A stretch of 32,725 bases of DNA, taken from the NCBI GenBank assembly GCA_947427205.1, contig CANEHB010000021.1, forward strand, positions 1 through 32,725. Direction: 5' to 3'. A program made the position numbers and the translations under genes. Shown here piece by piece: positions 1 through 7,210 of the stretch. Position 1 is the first letter of the stretch, and every line of letters begins with the position of its first letter. The stretch comes from an uncultured Clostridium sp. (GTDB lineage Bacteria; Bacillota; Clostridia; TANB77; CAG-508). Below the pieces are notes generated by a model. It worked only from the letters and a program-made list of their open reading frames with translations, was not told the DNA's origin and ran no database searches.

Positions 1-79
1 AGTATTTTAACATAGGTTCTTTTTTCTATGTCTACTAAATGGGGTGCATTTCAAAACTGCATTCTTTTTTATAGATTAC

Positions 80-276
80 TATTGACTAAGTAATCTAATG
101 ATGTTATCATATACAAAATTTAAAATAATTTTATTCAAATTTATTCTTATGGCGTTTCGCCAAATTTTCAAAAAAATATTAAATATACTAAAGAAAAAAT
201 ATCGTATTGAAAAAATAAAAAAGATATGCTAATATGAAGGAGGTGAGAGATTGCCTATAATATCACAATTTTATGG
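80..276 (+). repeat. Direct repeat, 5' copy A (197 bp)
   Basis: This stretch is identical, base for base as far as I can read, to 2901-3097. It carries a promoter, a leader with a small hairpin, a strong ribosome binding site, and the TTG start plus first codons of the DUF4160 gene. The identity stops inside the coding region. The two copies lie 2,821 bp apart in the same orientation, so recombination between them would remove the KAP NTPase gene. Confidence 0.95.
82..110 (+). promoter_or_regulatory. Promoter of DUF4160-DUF2442 pair, copy A
   Basis: TTGACT (82-87) and TATCAT (105-110) are separated by 17 bp. The implied leader is about 135 nt and holds the hairpin TGGCG-TTT-CGCCA (150-162). 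In this copy only, the -35 lies in the loop of an inverted repeat, GATTACT (74-80) with AGTAATC (89-95), which could be an operator. The same promoter is repeated at 2903-2931. Confidence 0.6.
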
Positions 277-511
277 GATAATAATTAGGATATTTTATAA
301 GGATACGCAAAAGCATCATGGTGCGCATCTACATGTTGAATATTCAGCAGTATATTCTATAAATTCTATAGAAATTCTTGAGGGATATATACCACTAAAG
401 CAAAATAGAATGGTTATAGCTTGGATGGAAATACATAAAGAGGAATTAATAGCACTTTGGAAAATATCCCAAGATGATGGAGAATTTTTTAAGATAGAGC
501 CTTTAAAATAG
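251..511 (+). CDS. DUF4160 protein, copy A
   Basis: An 86-residue protein starting at TTG, chosen because AAGGAGGTGAG lies just upstream. The N-terminus MPIISQFYGI and the His-rich HHGAHLHVEY stretch are typical of DUF4160, whose usual core is PHxHxxY. Here the Pro is Ala (AHLH), so this copy departs from the family core while copy B keeps it. It is followed after 14 bp by a DUF2442 gene; this gene order recurs in copy B. DUF4160/DUF2442 pairs look toxin-antitoxin-like, but no biochemical role is assumed here. The first 26 bases of the gene are identical to copy B and the rest is diverged. Confidence 0.85.
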   Translation: MPIISQFYGIIIRIFYKDTQKHHGAHLHVEYSAVYSINSIEILEGYIPLKQNRMVIAWMEIHKEELIALWKISQDDGEFFKIEPLK

Positions 512-525
512 AAGGAGGAAAATTT

Positions 526-774
526 ATGATACCACCAAGACCTAAAAAAGTACAAGTTTTAGATGACTATAAATTAAAAATTTTATTTGATAATGGTGAA
601 GAAAAAATATATGATATGAAAAAAAATCTAAAAGAAAACTTTTATAAAAAATTAAATAACAAATATTATTTTAAAACTGTAAAGGTATCAGGAATTACTT
701 TAGAATGGAAAGATGGGGAAGATATCGACCCAGACGAATTATACAATAATAGTATACTTCAGGAAAATTATTAA
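526..774 (+). CDS. DUF2442 protein, copy A
   Basis: An 82-residue protein with GAAGGAGG upstream of its ATG. The pattern of a basic N-terminus, LKILFDNGEEKIYDM, and a late VSGITLEWKDGEDIDPDELY matches the small DUF2442 fold, which is often encoded next to DUF4160. The last 15 residues are almost identical to copy B (PDELYNNSILQENY in both), while the middle is diverged. Co-transcription with the DUF4160 gene is likely. A role as the partner (possibly antitoxin) of the DUF4160 protein is inference from the pairing only. Confidence 0.85.
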   Translation: MIPPRPKKVQVLDDYKLKILFDNGEEKIYDMKKNLKENFYKKLNNKYYFKTVKVSGITLEWKDGEDIDPDELYNNSILQENY

Positions 775-793
775 TATAAATTATTTTAAATTA
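730..793 (+). repeat. Direct repeat, 3' copy A (64 bp)
   Basis: Identical to 3544-3607. It covers the last codons of the DUF2442 gene, its stop and about 20 bp beyond. With the 197-bp repeat at the 5' end, it brackets a diverged interior, so each module is a mosaic with constant ends and a variable middle. Confidence 0.93.
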
Positions 794-858
794 GACACTA
801 TATTTTATGTTCTAAAATTAGAAATAAGTATGGTGTTTTTTTATTTAAGTTGTGAAAT

Positions 859-886
859 TTGACATAATAATTAAAAGTGATATAAT
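859..886 (+). promoter_or_regulatory. Promoter of the KAP NTPase gene
   Basis: A consensus TTGACA (859-864) lies 16 bp before a consensus TATAAT (881-886). The expected start near 893 places the terminator-like hairpin at 905-941 inside the leader of this transcript. Confidence 0.75.
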
Positions 887-904
887 ATATAAAGTATACT
901 AAAG

Positions 905-941
905 AAAAGATAGGAAATTTAAATTTTCTGTCTTTTTTTTT
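905..941 (+). terminator. Terminator-like hairpin in the KAP leader (attenuator candidate)
   Basis: Arms 905-920 and 921-936 pair over their length with two G-U wobbles (the inner bases must form the loop) and run into nine T residues (933-941). It sits between the KAP promoter and the GGAGG ribosome binding site at about 943-947. Transcripts from that promoter must read through it. It may also end transcripts from the upstream DUF2442 gene. Confidence 0.7.
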
Positions 942-954
942 ATGGAGGTTATAA

Positions 955-2853
955 ATGAATATTTTTTTTATTAATTTTGTAGAAGTTATTATTATTTTAA
1001 TATTAATAAATTTAATTCAGAAGATTATAAAATTAGGATTAAAAAATTTAATAAATAAAGTTTATGAAGTTGCAACTAAAAATGTGTATAAAGTAATAAA
1101 ATTTTTAAATATTATTACTCTATTTTACTTTATAACAATAGCTTTTATTAATTATGGAAATAATGATTATTTAAAAATATTTTTATGTGATGAAAATAAA
1201 GTAAATATATTTATAGAAGATATAAAAGAAGTTTTAAATAGTATAAAAATTTATTTTTTGTGTTATATAATGATATTAATTATACTGTTTATTATTAATA
1301 AAATACGTGTTTTATTATGTTGCCAATATCAAAGAAATGAGGCTAAGAAATTATTCCTAAAAAATGCTGAAGATTCAAAAGAAGAATTAGAAGATGATAT
1401 TACAGAGTTACACAAAAATTTATATACATATTTAAGCAATGAAAATAATAATTCGCCAATACTTATTACAGGTGAATGGGGATCTGGAAAAACTTTTACT
1501 GTTAATGATTTTTTTGATAAGTATTATAAGTATAATAGTAAAAAAATATATAAGATATCATGTTTTGGTATTACTACAAGAGAAAATTTTATGAAAAGGA
1601 TTGAAAATGTATGTGAAGTAGAAGATAATGGATTATTTAATAAATTTATAGATATTATAGAAAAAATACCTATTATTGGAGCATTTTTAAAGAATGTATT
1701 AGAGAAAAAATATGATATAAATAACATAAAAAAAGGTTCCATTTTTATTTTTGATAATTTTGAAAGAATTGAAGTATGCGATTGTAGTTATAATAATGGA
1801 ATCAAAACTGTTGAAAATGATGTAGAAGTATTATCTAAATATAATATTGTTTCAGGAACTATTGATGAATTAATAGAGACATATAAAATGAAAGTAATAA
1901 TAATTGCGAATGAAAATGAAATGGTTCCAGGTTATGTATATGATACATTTATTACTAAATTAGCCTGTAAAAAATATACAATTAAGAAAAAGGATTTTAT
2001 TTTTTCTGAGATATGGAATAATATTATTTCAAAAGAAATAAATGTCGAAGAGAAATATAAAAAAGTGTTTGAAGAGATTTTTGAAAATGTAGAAGAAAAT
2101 ACTTTAAAAGTTTGGAAAGATTGCAAATGTGAGAATATAAGAATTTTACATAAATGTTTATATAATTATGTGAATTATATATTGTATTTATTACAAAATA
2201 ATCATAGTTTTGATAGTAGAATAGACGAAAAGTTAAGCATTTATTACACAAATTTACTTGTAAATTTAAACTATAATTTTAGAAGATTAAAAATAAAACA
2301 AGGAGAAAATATTGGATTATCATATTTAAGAAATGTAGATAAGTGTGACAATAGTATTTTTGAAATAGATGCAATATGGTTTACAGATAATGATATAAAT
2401 AAAAAATGGATTAATTTAGAACAAAATAATTTTGAAATGAGACAATTGATTGAAGAGATTTTATCGAAAACCAATTGTGACATCAAATATTTAACACCAC
2501 GTAATTGTTTAAATAAAGAAATTAAGATAGATAAGATTAATCTTGATAACATTATGCTTTTATTAATAATAAAAGGAGAAGATTTTATTGAAAATGCAAT
2601 TAAAATTTTTAATACTGCTAGTATTTATAATTTTGAAACAAATAGTATAAGAGAGAATTTACGAAATGATGTAGTAAGAGCAATGTTTATTAATAATACA
2701 GAATTAAGAAATAGCTTTTTTGAAGCAATGGAGAGAAGTTGTACAAAAGATAGAAATAAAGAAATAATAGAAGAATTATTTCAAATTAGTTCGTCTTTTG
2801 AAATAATATATAAAAAATATATAGAGCAATTTAAAAATAAAGAATTACTTTAA
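955..2853 (+). CDS. Membrane-anchored KAP-family P-loop NTPase
   Basis: A 632-residue protein. Three hydrophobic segments lie near residues 5-22, 48-66 and 98-118, so the N-terminus is probably membrane-bound and the rest cytoplasmic. The Walker A motif is GEWGSGKT (173-180), Walker B is IFIFDNFER (about 263-271), and a sensor-like VIIIANEN lies near 314-321. The DNFER element fits the KAP family. No C-terminal effector domain is recognisable in the last 250 residues, which are Asn/Ile/Lys-rich and predicted helical. KAP NTPases are recurrent in bacterial defence loci; a defence role here is inference from the family and from the flanking TA-like pairs and Fic module. The gene has its own promoter and terminator. 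Confidence 0.85.
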   Translation: MNIFFINFVEVIIILILINLIQKIIKLGLKNLINKVYEVATKNVYKVIKFLNIITLFYFITIAFINYGNNDYLKIFLCDENKVNIFIEDIKEVLNSIKIYFLCYIMILIILFIINKIRVLLCCQYQRNEAKKLFLKNAEDSKEELEDDITELHKNLYTYLSNENNNSPILITGEWGSGKTFTVNDFFDKYYKYNSKKIYKISCFGITTRENFMKRIENVCEVEDNGLFNKFIDIIEKIPIIGAFLKNVLEKKYDINNIKKGSIFIFDNFERIEVCDCSYNNGIKTVENDVEVLSKYNIVSGTIDELIETYKMKVIIIANENEMVPGYVYDTFITKLACKKYTIKKKDFIFSEIWNNIISKEINVEEKYKKVFEEIFENVEENTLKVWKDCKCENIRILHKCLYNYVNYILYLLQNNHSFDSRIDEKLSIYYTNLLVNLNYNFRRLKIKQGENIGLSYLRNVDKCDNSIFEIDAIWFTDNDINKKWINLEQNNFEMRQLIEEILSKTNCDIKYLTPRNCLNKEIKIDKINLDNIMLLLIIKGEDFIENAIKIFNTASIYNFETNSIRENLRNDVVRAMFINNTELRNSFFEAMERSCTKDRNKEIIEELFQISSSFEIIYKKYIEQFKNKELL

Positions 2854-2870
2854 AAGTGATTCTTTATTTT
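2834..2870 (+). terminator. Terminator overlapping the KAP stop codon
   Basis: Arms 2834-2851 and 2853-2870 pair with a single wobble, and the second arm ends in a T-rich run. The first arm contains the last codons and the stop codon begins in it, so the terminator is encoded within the gene end. Confidence 0.65.
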
Positions 2871-2900
2871 ATTACGTTTTACAAATTAATAAATAAAAGA

Positions 2901-3097
2901 TATTGACTAAGTAATCTAATGATGTTATCATATACAAAATTTAAAATAATTTTATTCAAATTTATTCTTATGGCGTTTCGCCAAATTTTCAAAAAAATAT
3001 TAAATATACTAAAGAAAAAATATCGTATTGAAAAAATAAAAAAGATATGCTAATATGAAGGAGGTGAGAGATTGCCTATAATATCACAATTTTATGG
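2901..3097 (+). repeat. Direct repeat, 5' copy B (197 bp)
   Basis: Second copy of 80-276, same orientation. It carries the promoter (2903-2931), leader and start of the second DUF4160 gene. The flank before it differs from copy A, so the GATTACT arm of the copy A inverted repeat is missing here. Confidence 0.95.
2903..2931 (+). promoter_or_regulatory. Promoter of DUF4160-DUF2442 pair, copy B
   Basis: Same TTGACT-17 bp-TATCAT as at 82-110, within the identical repeat. Both pairs should therefore share basal control, apart from any effect of sequence upstream of the -35. Confidence 0.6.
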
Positions 3098-3338
3098 AAT
3101 TTTAATATACATATATGTAGAAATTGGAGGACATCATCATAAACCACATATACATGCAAAATATGGAGAATATGAGATTTCTATAACTATTGAAGGTAAA
3201 AAGATAAATGGAAATATGCCAATTAAGCAGTTAAAAATGATTGAAGCATGGATTGAAATACATAAAGAAGAAATAAAAGTAGCATGGTATGCTTATAATA
3301 ATGATGGTGAAATTATAAAAATAAAAGGATTGGAGTAA
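3072..3338 (+). CDS. DUF4160 protein, copy B
   Basis: An 88-residue protein with a TTG start behind AAGGAGGTGAG. It carries the more canonical DUF4160 core, HHHKPHIHAKYGEYE, near residues 19-33. It shares the N-terminal ten residues and the IEIHKEE-type segment with copy A but is otherwise clearly diverged, so it is a paralogue and not a recent exact duplicate. It ends 4 bp before the DUF2442 start, closer than in copy A, which suggests tight translational linkage. Function unknown; a toxin-like role is only inferred from the two-gene arrangement. Confidence 0.87.
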   Translation: MPIISQFYGILIYIYVEIGGHHHKPHIHAKYGEYEISITIEGKKINGNMPIKQLKMIEAWIEIHKEEIKVAWYAYNNDGEIIKIKGLE

Positions 3339-3342
3339 ATTT

Positions 3343-3588
3343 ATGAGACCAAGAGCTATAAATATAAAACCAATGGAAAATTATACTATTTTAGTAGAGT
3401 TTGATAATGGAGAAATAAAAGTATTTGATGTAAAACCATATTTAAAACATAAAGTTTTTGAAGAATTAAAAGATATAAAAAAGTTTAACTCTGTGAAAGT
3501 ATCAGGACTATCAATAGAATGGGATAATGGTGCAGATATTTGTCCAGACGAATTATACAATAATAGTATACTTCAGGAAAATTATTAA
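3343..3588 (+). CDS. DUF2442 protein, copy B
   Basis: An 81-residue protein; its start is 4 bp after the DUF4160 stop, with TTGGAG as ribosome binding site. VEFDNGEIKVFDVKPYL and VSGLSIEWDNGADICPDELY are typical DUF2442 features. The C-terminal tail is identical to copy A, because both sit in the 64-bp 3' repeat. It is the last gene of its pair and is followed by a shared terminator facing the Fic gene. Confidence 0.87.
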   Translation: MRPRAINIKPMENYTILVEFDNGEIKVFDVKPYLKHKVFEELKDIKKFNSVKVSGLSIEWDNGADICPDELYNNSILQENY

Positions 3589-3607
3589 TATAAATTATTT
3601 TAAATTA
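3544..3607 (+). repeat. Direct repeat, 3' copy B (64 bp)
   Basis: Second copy of 730-793; it ends just before the terminator at 3620. Confidence 0.93.
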
Positions 3608-3619
3608 AATAAATAACAA

Positions 3620-3653
3620 AAAAATGCAGTTTTTAACTAACTGCATTTTTGTA
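3620..3653. terminator. Bidirectional terminator between DUF2442 and fic
   Basis: Arms AAAAATGCAGTT (3620-3631) and AACTGCATTTTT (3639-3650) pair perfectly, with A- and T-runs on the two sides. It can end the rightward DUF2442 transcript and the leftward fic transcript. Confidence 0.85.
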
Positions 3654-3656
3654 TTA

Positions 3657-4389
3657 TTATCTTGCATCATCATCATTTCTATTTTGAGAAGTAGCATCTG
3701 AATTAGAATTTAATGTATTTTGAAGAGATTGTATATTTTTTGAAATTCCAGAAACCATAGATTTATGTATTAAAAAGTTTAGATGTTCTGGTTCTGGAGA
3801 AAATTCTTCTGGTATAGCTGATAAAACAAATTTATCACGAATGCTAAATCTAGTTATTTTTCCGTTTTCATTAGTTTTTCTTGAAAGCTCATCTAAAAGA
3901 CAAGATAAATCTAAAGGAAAACCATGCTCTTTAGAAAATTTTGTAGCAAATGTTAAAGTTGTTCTAGTATTTCCATCTCTAAAAGGATGTACAAGCCAAA
4001 ATTGTGTTAATTGCTTTGTAAACTCCATAGATTTTTCCTCTAAAGGTAAAGTATCCCAATTTGTGGTGTTCATTTTGTTTAAAACAGCTTCTAATCTTTT
4101 TGGAATATCTTTAGATTCTGCATAATTAAGACTAAGGCCAGGAAGCACAACTTCTTCTTTTACTATAGGAACATTTCTAAATTCACCAGCCCAATCAAAA
4201 ATATCTTCAAAAATATGTTTATGAATGGCTTTTACATAATTTATATCAAAGTTTGTTCTAAATGTTTTTTCAATATTAAGAAATTTTGAAAAAGTTAAAT
4301 CAGCTTCAGCCTGATTTAACTTATCATAATCATTAATTCCTAATTTATTTTTCAAAATTCCGATTTTCATTAATATAAGGATCTTTCAT
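3657..4389 (-). CDS. fic: Fic family AMP-transferase, interrupted by a +1 shift at CGG
   Basis: The Fic core is HPFRDGNTR, matching HxFx(D/E)GNxR; its His transfers AMP to target hydroxyls. The gene most likely starts at the ATG at 4389, which overlaps the antitoxin stop (TAATG), typical of translational coupling. That frame reads MKDPYINEN, then CGG, then stops five codons later. Dropping the C at 4362 gives MKDPYINEN-GILKNKLGI, which matches the DPY start and the LKNKLGI segment usual in Fic proteins, and yields about 243 residues. An in-frame ATG at 4370 (237 residues) could start a shortened product but has no good ribosome binding site. The C-terminus is a low-complexity polar tail. It is either expressed through a +1 frameshift, made as the short form, or recently mutated. 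Confidence 0.85.
4360..4362 (-). other. Putative +1 frameshift site, AAT-CGG-A in fic
   Basis: Codon 10 of the reading frame that starts at 4389 is CGG, followed by A. Skipping C4362 gives GGA (Gly) and rejoins the conserved Fic frame. The preceding codon is AAT. Confidence 0.75.
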
Positions 4390-4589
4390 TAAATATCACC
4401 ATCCTTTTTATATAGAGCAATAATTTTTTTTTGAACATCTTCTAATTCTGTAATTCCATCAATATATTCTTTTACTATACTTAATGCTTGATTACTTGGC
4501 ATATCTGCACCTGATATTGATATTGCAAGTGCTGTTTTTACAATTTCTTTTCTTTGCTGACGAGTTGTGTTTTTTATTGATAAATCCAT
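4389..4589 (-). CDS. VbhA-like antitoxin of the Fic module
   Basis: A 66-residue protein immediately upstream of fic, with AAAGGAG before the ATG. The length, helical content, and the EYIDGITELEDVQKKI segment resemble the VbhA antitoxin family, which blocks Fic by inserting a glutamate of an (S/T)xxxE(G/N) motif into the ATP site. In the aligned stretch (ALAISISGADM, residues 20-30) I see SG where EG is expected, so the inhibitory Glu seems absent or shifted. Its stop shares a base with the upstream fic start. Confidence in the family is moderate because the protein is short. Confidence 0.7.
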   Translation of the reverse strand: MDLSIKNTTRQQRKEIVKTALAISISGADMPSNQALSIVKEYIDGITELEDVQKKIIALYKKDGDI

Positions 4590-4618
4590 GATTTATTCTC
4601 CTTTTTTACTATATTTAT

Positions 4619-4647
4619 ATTATAGCATTTATAAGTTTATAAAGCAA
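4619..4647 (-). promoter_or_regulatory. Promoter of the antitoxin-fic operon
   Basis: On the minus strand TTGCTT (4647-4642) lies 17 bp before a consensus TATAAT (4624-4619). An 11-bp inverted repeat (4648-4680) abuts the -35. Confidence 0.5.
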
Positions 4648-4680
4648 ATAGTTAAGTTCTATAATATAAAACTTAACTAT
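4648..4680. terminator. Inverted repeat between GH30 and antitoxin genes
   Basis: ATAGTTAAGTT (4648-4658) and AACTTAACTAT (4670-4680) pair perfectly with an 11-nt loop. It may end the GH30 transcript (minus strand), although the T-run is weak, or act as an operator because it touches the -35 of the antitoxin promoter. Confidence 0.45.
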
Positions 4681-4707
4681 TATAAATTGAATAATTAGAA
4701 AAATAAA

Positions 4708-6033
4708 TTATTTTATTAAATAACTAACAATAGCATGACTGTCTAAATTATCATGTATAACTATGTCATTAATACAAAGATTATATTCTTTATTAAAATC
4801 ATTTCTATTAAGTAAAACTACAGCAATACTGTTGTCAGGATTTTTAAAAGCTGTTACTTCAATATTATCAGTATATTTACTAAATGCAATTCTTTTGGCA
4901 CCAGAATAAATGTATTTACTAAAGTGACCAATATAGTAAAATGTTAAATTTTTTATATAATCTGTAGCTTCTTTATTAATCATAATGGGGCTATTACAGT
5001 AATTTAATTTATGATTTGGACCTCCTTTATTATCTAAAACTAAATTCCAATCAATATAAGCATTAATTCCATTATTTAAATCTCCTAGAATATCATGACC
5101 ATACATTTCTGCATTTTTGATTTCATCATTTTGATTAAATTTTGAGTATCCAGTACATCCTTCAGTATGTATTAATAATTTACCAGGAAAAGATTCATGT
5201 GTTAATGAGATATTTTCGAAGTGATCACCAGTATACCAGTGAAATGCTATTCCAGAAATTGCATCTAGTGCTTTATTATTATTTAACTCCTGCATGACTC
5301 TGCTAAATAATTTTTCCTTATTATGATCCCATATTAAGATTTTAGTATTTATATTGTTTTCTTTAAAAGTAGGAGATAAGTAATTTATAGCAAAATTAGC
5401 CTCTTCTTTTGCTGAATATAAACAAGACTCCCAAATTTGAAGAGCATTAGGCTCATTTTGAACAGTCATATAATTTATAGTTATACCTTCATTTTTATAT
5501 GAGTTAACATATTTTACTAAATAATTTGCCCAAGTTTGATTATATTTTTCTAGAAGTTTTCCTCCTAAAACTAACATTTTATTAGATTTCATAAATTTTG
5601 GTGGACTCCATGGAGAGGCAAAAAATTGAATATTAGGATTTATTTTTTGTGTGGATTTTACTATTGGTATAATATAATTATTATCCTTTTCAACACTAAA
5701 ATCTGATAAATCAGCTTTATTTGAATATGAATATGAATTTAAAGAAAAATCAGAACTTCCTATAGGCAATCTACCAATAGAGTAGTTTAATCCTTCTTTA
5801 GAGAAGTATTCTTTTATAATTTTATCTTGTTTATCAGATGGCAATTTTTTAATAGAAACACCAGTTGCTTCTGTAAAAGCTCCACCAAAACCAATTATAG
5901 TTTGATATGTAATTTCAGGATATATATTGATAATTTGATTTTCTAATTTTTCTTGATATACTTTAGGCTTTATTTTAGTTTCACTAAAAAACATTTTTCT
6001 TTTATAATTTGTTTCTATTTTTTTTATTTCCAT
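4708..6033 (-). CDS. GH30 family glycoside hydrolase (glucosylceramidase-like)
   Basis: A 441-residue enzyme without signal peptide, so probably cytoplasmic. It is a (beta/alpha)8 barrel of GH30: IGFGGAFTEA near residue 47, acid/base Glu194 in TVQNEPNA, nucleophile Glu291 in HTEGC, and a C-terminal beta-sandwich part from about 365. FASPWSPPKFMK and FHWYTGD also fit the family. GH30 enzymes are retaining beta-glycosidases (glucosyl, xylosyl and related); the exact substrate cannot be read here. The start has TTAGGAG upstream. It stands alone, and a palindrome lies upstream at 6068-6086. Confidence 0.9.
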   Translation of the reverse strand: MEIKKIETNYKRKMFFSETKIKPKVYQEKLENQIINIYPEITYQTIIGFGGAFTEATGVSIKKLPSDKQDKIIKEYFSKEGLNYSIGRLPIGSSDFSLNSYSYSNKADLSDFSVEKDNNYIIPIVKSTQKINPNIQFFASPWSPPKFMKSNKMLVLGGKLLEKYNQTWANYLVKYVNSYKNEGITINYMTVQNEPNALQIWESCLYSAKEEANFAINYLSPTFKENNINTKILIWDHNKEKLFSRVMQELNNNKALDAISGIAFHWYTGDHFENISLTHESFPGKLLIHTEGCTGYSKFNQNDEIKNAEMYGHDILGDLNNGINAYIDWNLVLDNKGGPNHKLNYCNSPIMINKEATDYIKNLTFYYIGHFSKYIYSGAKRIAFSKYTDNIEVTAFKNPDNSIAVVLLNRNDFNKEYNLCINDIVIHDNLDSHAIVSYLIK

Positions 6034-6067
6034 AAAAGCTCCTAACTAATTAGTATATAGTCAAATT

Positions 6068-6086
6068 TAGTAAAGTAATTTTACTA
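6068..6086. promoter_or_regulatory. Palindrome upstream of GH30 (operator candidate)
   Basis: TAGTAAA and TTTACTA flank a 5-bp centre, about 35 bp upstream of the GH30 start. Its shape suits a dimeric repressor. The rest of 6087-6250 is AT-rich with nothing I can recognise. Confidence 0.35.
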
Positions 6087-6252
6087 ATATAATAATTTAA
6101 GATAAATTTTTACTTTATATAAACTATTATATTATAAACTTTATATAATATAAATTAAATATTTATTAATTTTTTAATTATGTTTATTTTAAAGATATAA
6201 AAGATTTAGTTAAAGAATAATAAATAATATTTATGAAAATAAAAATATTTAC

Positions 6253-6281
6253 TTGAAAATAATTAACATGTATAGTATAAT
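6253..6281 (+). promoter_or_regulatory. Promoter of the mntP leader
   Basis: TTGAAA (6253-6258) and TATAAT (6276-6281) with 17-bp spacing. The transcript would begin just before the riboswitch P1 strand at 6288. Confidence 0.75.
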
Positions 6282-6285
6282 TCTA

Positions 6286-6410
6286 AAAGATAAGGGAGTA
6301 GTTAGCATATTAATATGTAGTAAAGCCAACATAATGATAGAGATATCTGGTTTTATTTTAAATAATGAGACTTATCTGCAATTTTTTGTTGCAGATAAGT
6401 CTTTATTGTT
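6286..6410 (+). ncRNA. yybP-ykoY manganese riboswitch
   Basis: The leader carries the hallmark GGGAGTAG (6294-6301) and a later GCCAACAT (6324-6331) and CTGG, as in yybP-ykoY elements that sense Mn2+. The 5' strand AGATAAG (6288-6294) can pair with CTTATCT (6371-6377) to close the aptamer. The same CTTATCT is the first arm of the terminator, so ligand binding should prevent termination and turn on mntP, the classic target of this class. Confidence 0.85.
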
Positions 6411-6415
6411 TTTAT
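6361..6415 (+). terminator. Expression-platform terminator of the Mn riboswitch
   Basis: GACTTATCTGCAA (6369-6381) pairs with TTGCAGATAAGTC (6389-6401), then a T-rich run follows. It shares CTTATCT with the aptamer closing stem, so the two structures are mutually exclusive. Confidence 0.85.
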
Positions 6416-6545
6416 TTTATAAAAAAATTAAAATGTTTGTATGATGTATTTATCATATTAAAATTCTTGCTAGTATAAAGTAGTAAATATGTTCTGTTTT
6501 AAAAATTAAATCATAATATTAGAATATAATAAATTGGGGGAAAAA

Positions 6546-7118
6546 ATGGGAGTATTTGAAATTATTTTTATTGGAATTGGACTTGCAATGGATGCATTTG
6601 CTGTTTCTGTTTGTAAAGGATTATCAATGAAGAAGATGAATTGGAAAAAAGCAGGTATAATAGGATTATATTTTGGAGGATTTCAAGCTTTAATGCCAGC
6701 AGTTGGTTTCTTTTTAGGAGTTGGATTTGAAAATAAAATAAAAAGTATAGACCATTGGATTGCTTTTATTTTATTATTTTTATTAGGAGTTAATATGATA
6801 AAAGAAGCAATTGAGAAAAATGGAGATAAAAAAGAAGAAGACGATAGAACTGATTTTAAAACAATGATTGTTTTAGCTGTAGCAACAAGTATTGATGCAC
6901 TAGCTGTTGGAATTACATTTGCATTTTTAAGTGTTAATATATTTTTAGCTATTAGTATAATAGGTATAATAACATTTATAATTTCAGCAATAGGGGTTAA
7001 AATTGGAAATGTATTTGGAGATAAATATGAAAAAAAAGCCGAAATTACTGGAGGTGTCATTCTGATTTTAATAGGAGTAAATATTTTACTAGAACATTTA
7101 GAGATATTAATATTTTAA
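6546..7118 (+). CDS. mntP: Manganese efflux pump MntP
   Basis: A 190-residue protein with six hydrophobic segments in two halves. Each half has the conserved Asp motif: [10 protein letters not shown] near residue 12 and [10 protein letters not shown] near residue 112. This is the MntP family that exports Mn2+ across the membrane. The start is placed at ATG 6546, because the GGGGG just before it is a ribosome binding site; the TTG 12 bases earlier overlaps that site. Expression is under the Mn riboswitch, giving efflux when manganese is high. Confidence 0.95.
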   Translation: MGVFEIIFIGIGLAMDAFAVSVCKGLSMKKMNWKKAGIIGLYFGGFQALMPAVGFFLGVGFENKIKSIDHWIAFILLFLLGVNMIKEAIEKNGDKKEEDDRTDFKTMIVLAVATSIDALAVGITFAFLSVNIFLAISIIGIITFIISAIGVKIGNVFGDKYEKKAEITGGVILILIGVNILLEHLEILIF

Positions 7119-7131
7119 AATTGCGCAAATA

Positions 7132-7160
7132 TTGATTTAAAGCTGATTGTATGCTATAAT
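7132..7160 (+). promoter_or_regulatory. Promoter of the nucleotidyltransferase gene
   Basis: TTGATT (7132-7137) and TATAAT (7155-7160), 17-bp spacing, about 50 bp upstream of the start. It marks the left side of the foreign-looking block. Confidence 0.7.
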
Positions 7161-7210
7161 AATAACGTTAGAGTTTATAAATCATTTCACAAAGAAAAGG
7201 AGGTAATACT

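Noticed and set aside
1..60. A terminator from TGCATTTCAAAACTGCATTC at the left edge
   Set aside because: The arms pair over only four to five bases; too weak to call.
207..235. A second promoter (TTGAAA-17-TAATAT) before the DUF4160 gene
   Set aside because: Its transcript would start at about 242 and leave out the strong ribosome binding site at 236-246.
6253..6444. A 63-codon open frame across the mntP leader
   Set aside because: It overlaps the riboswitch and its terminator, begins with TTG in the -35 box, and has no ribosome binding site.
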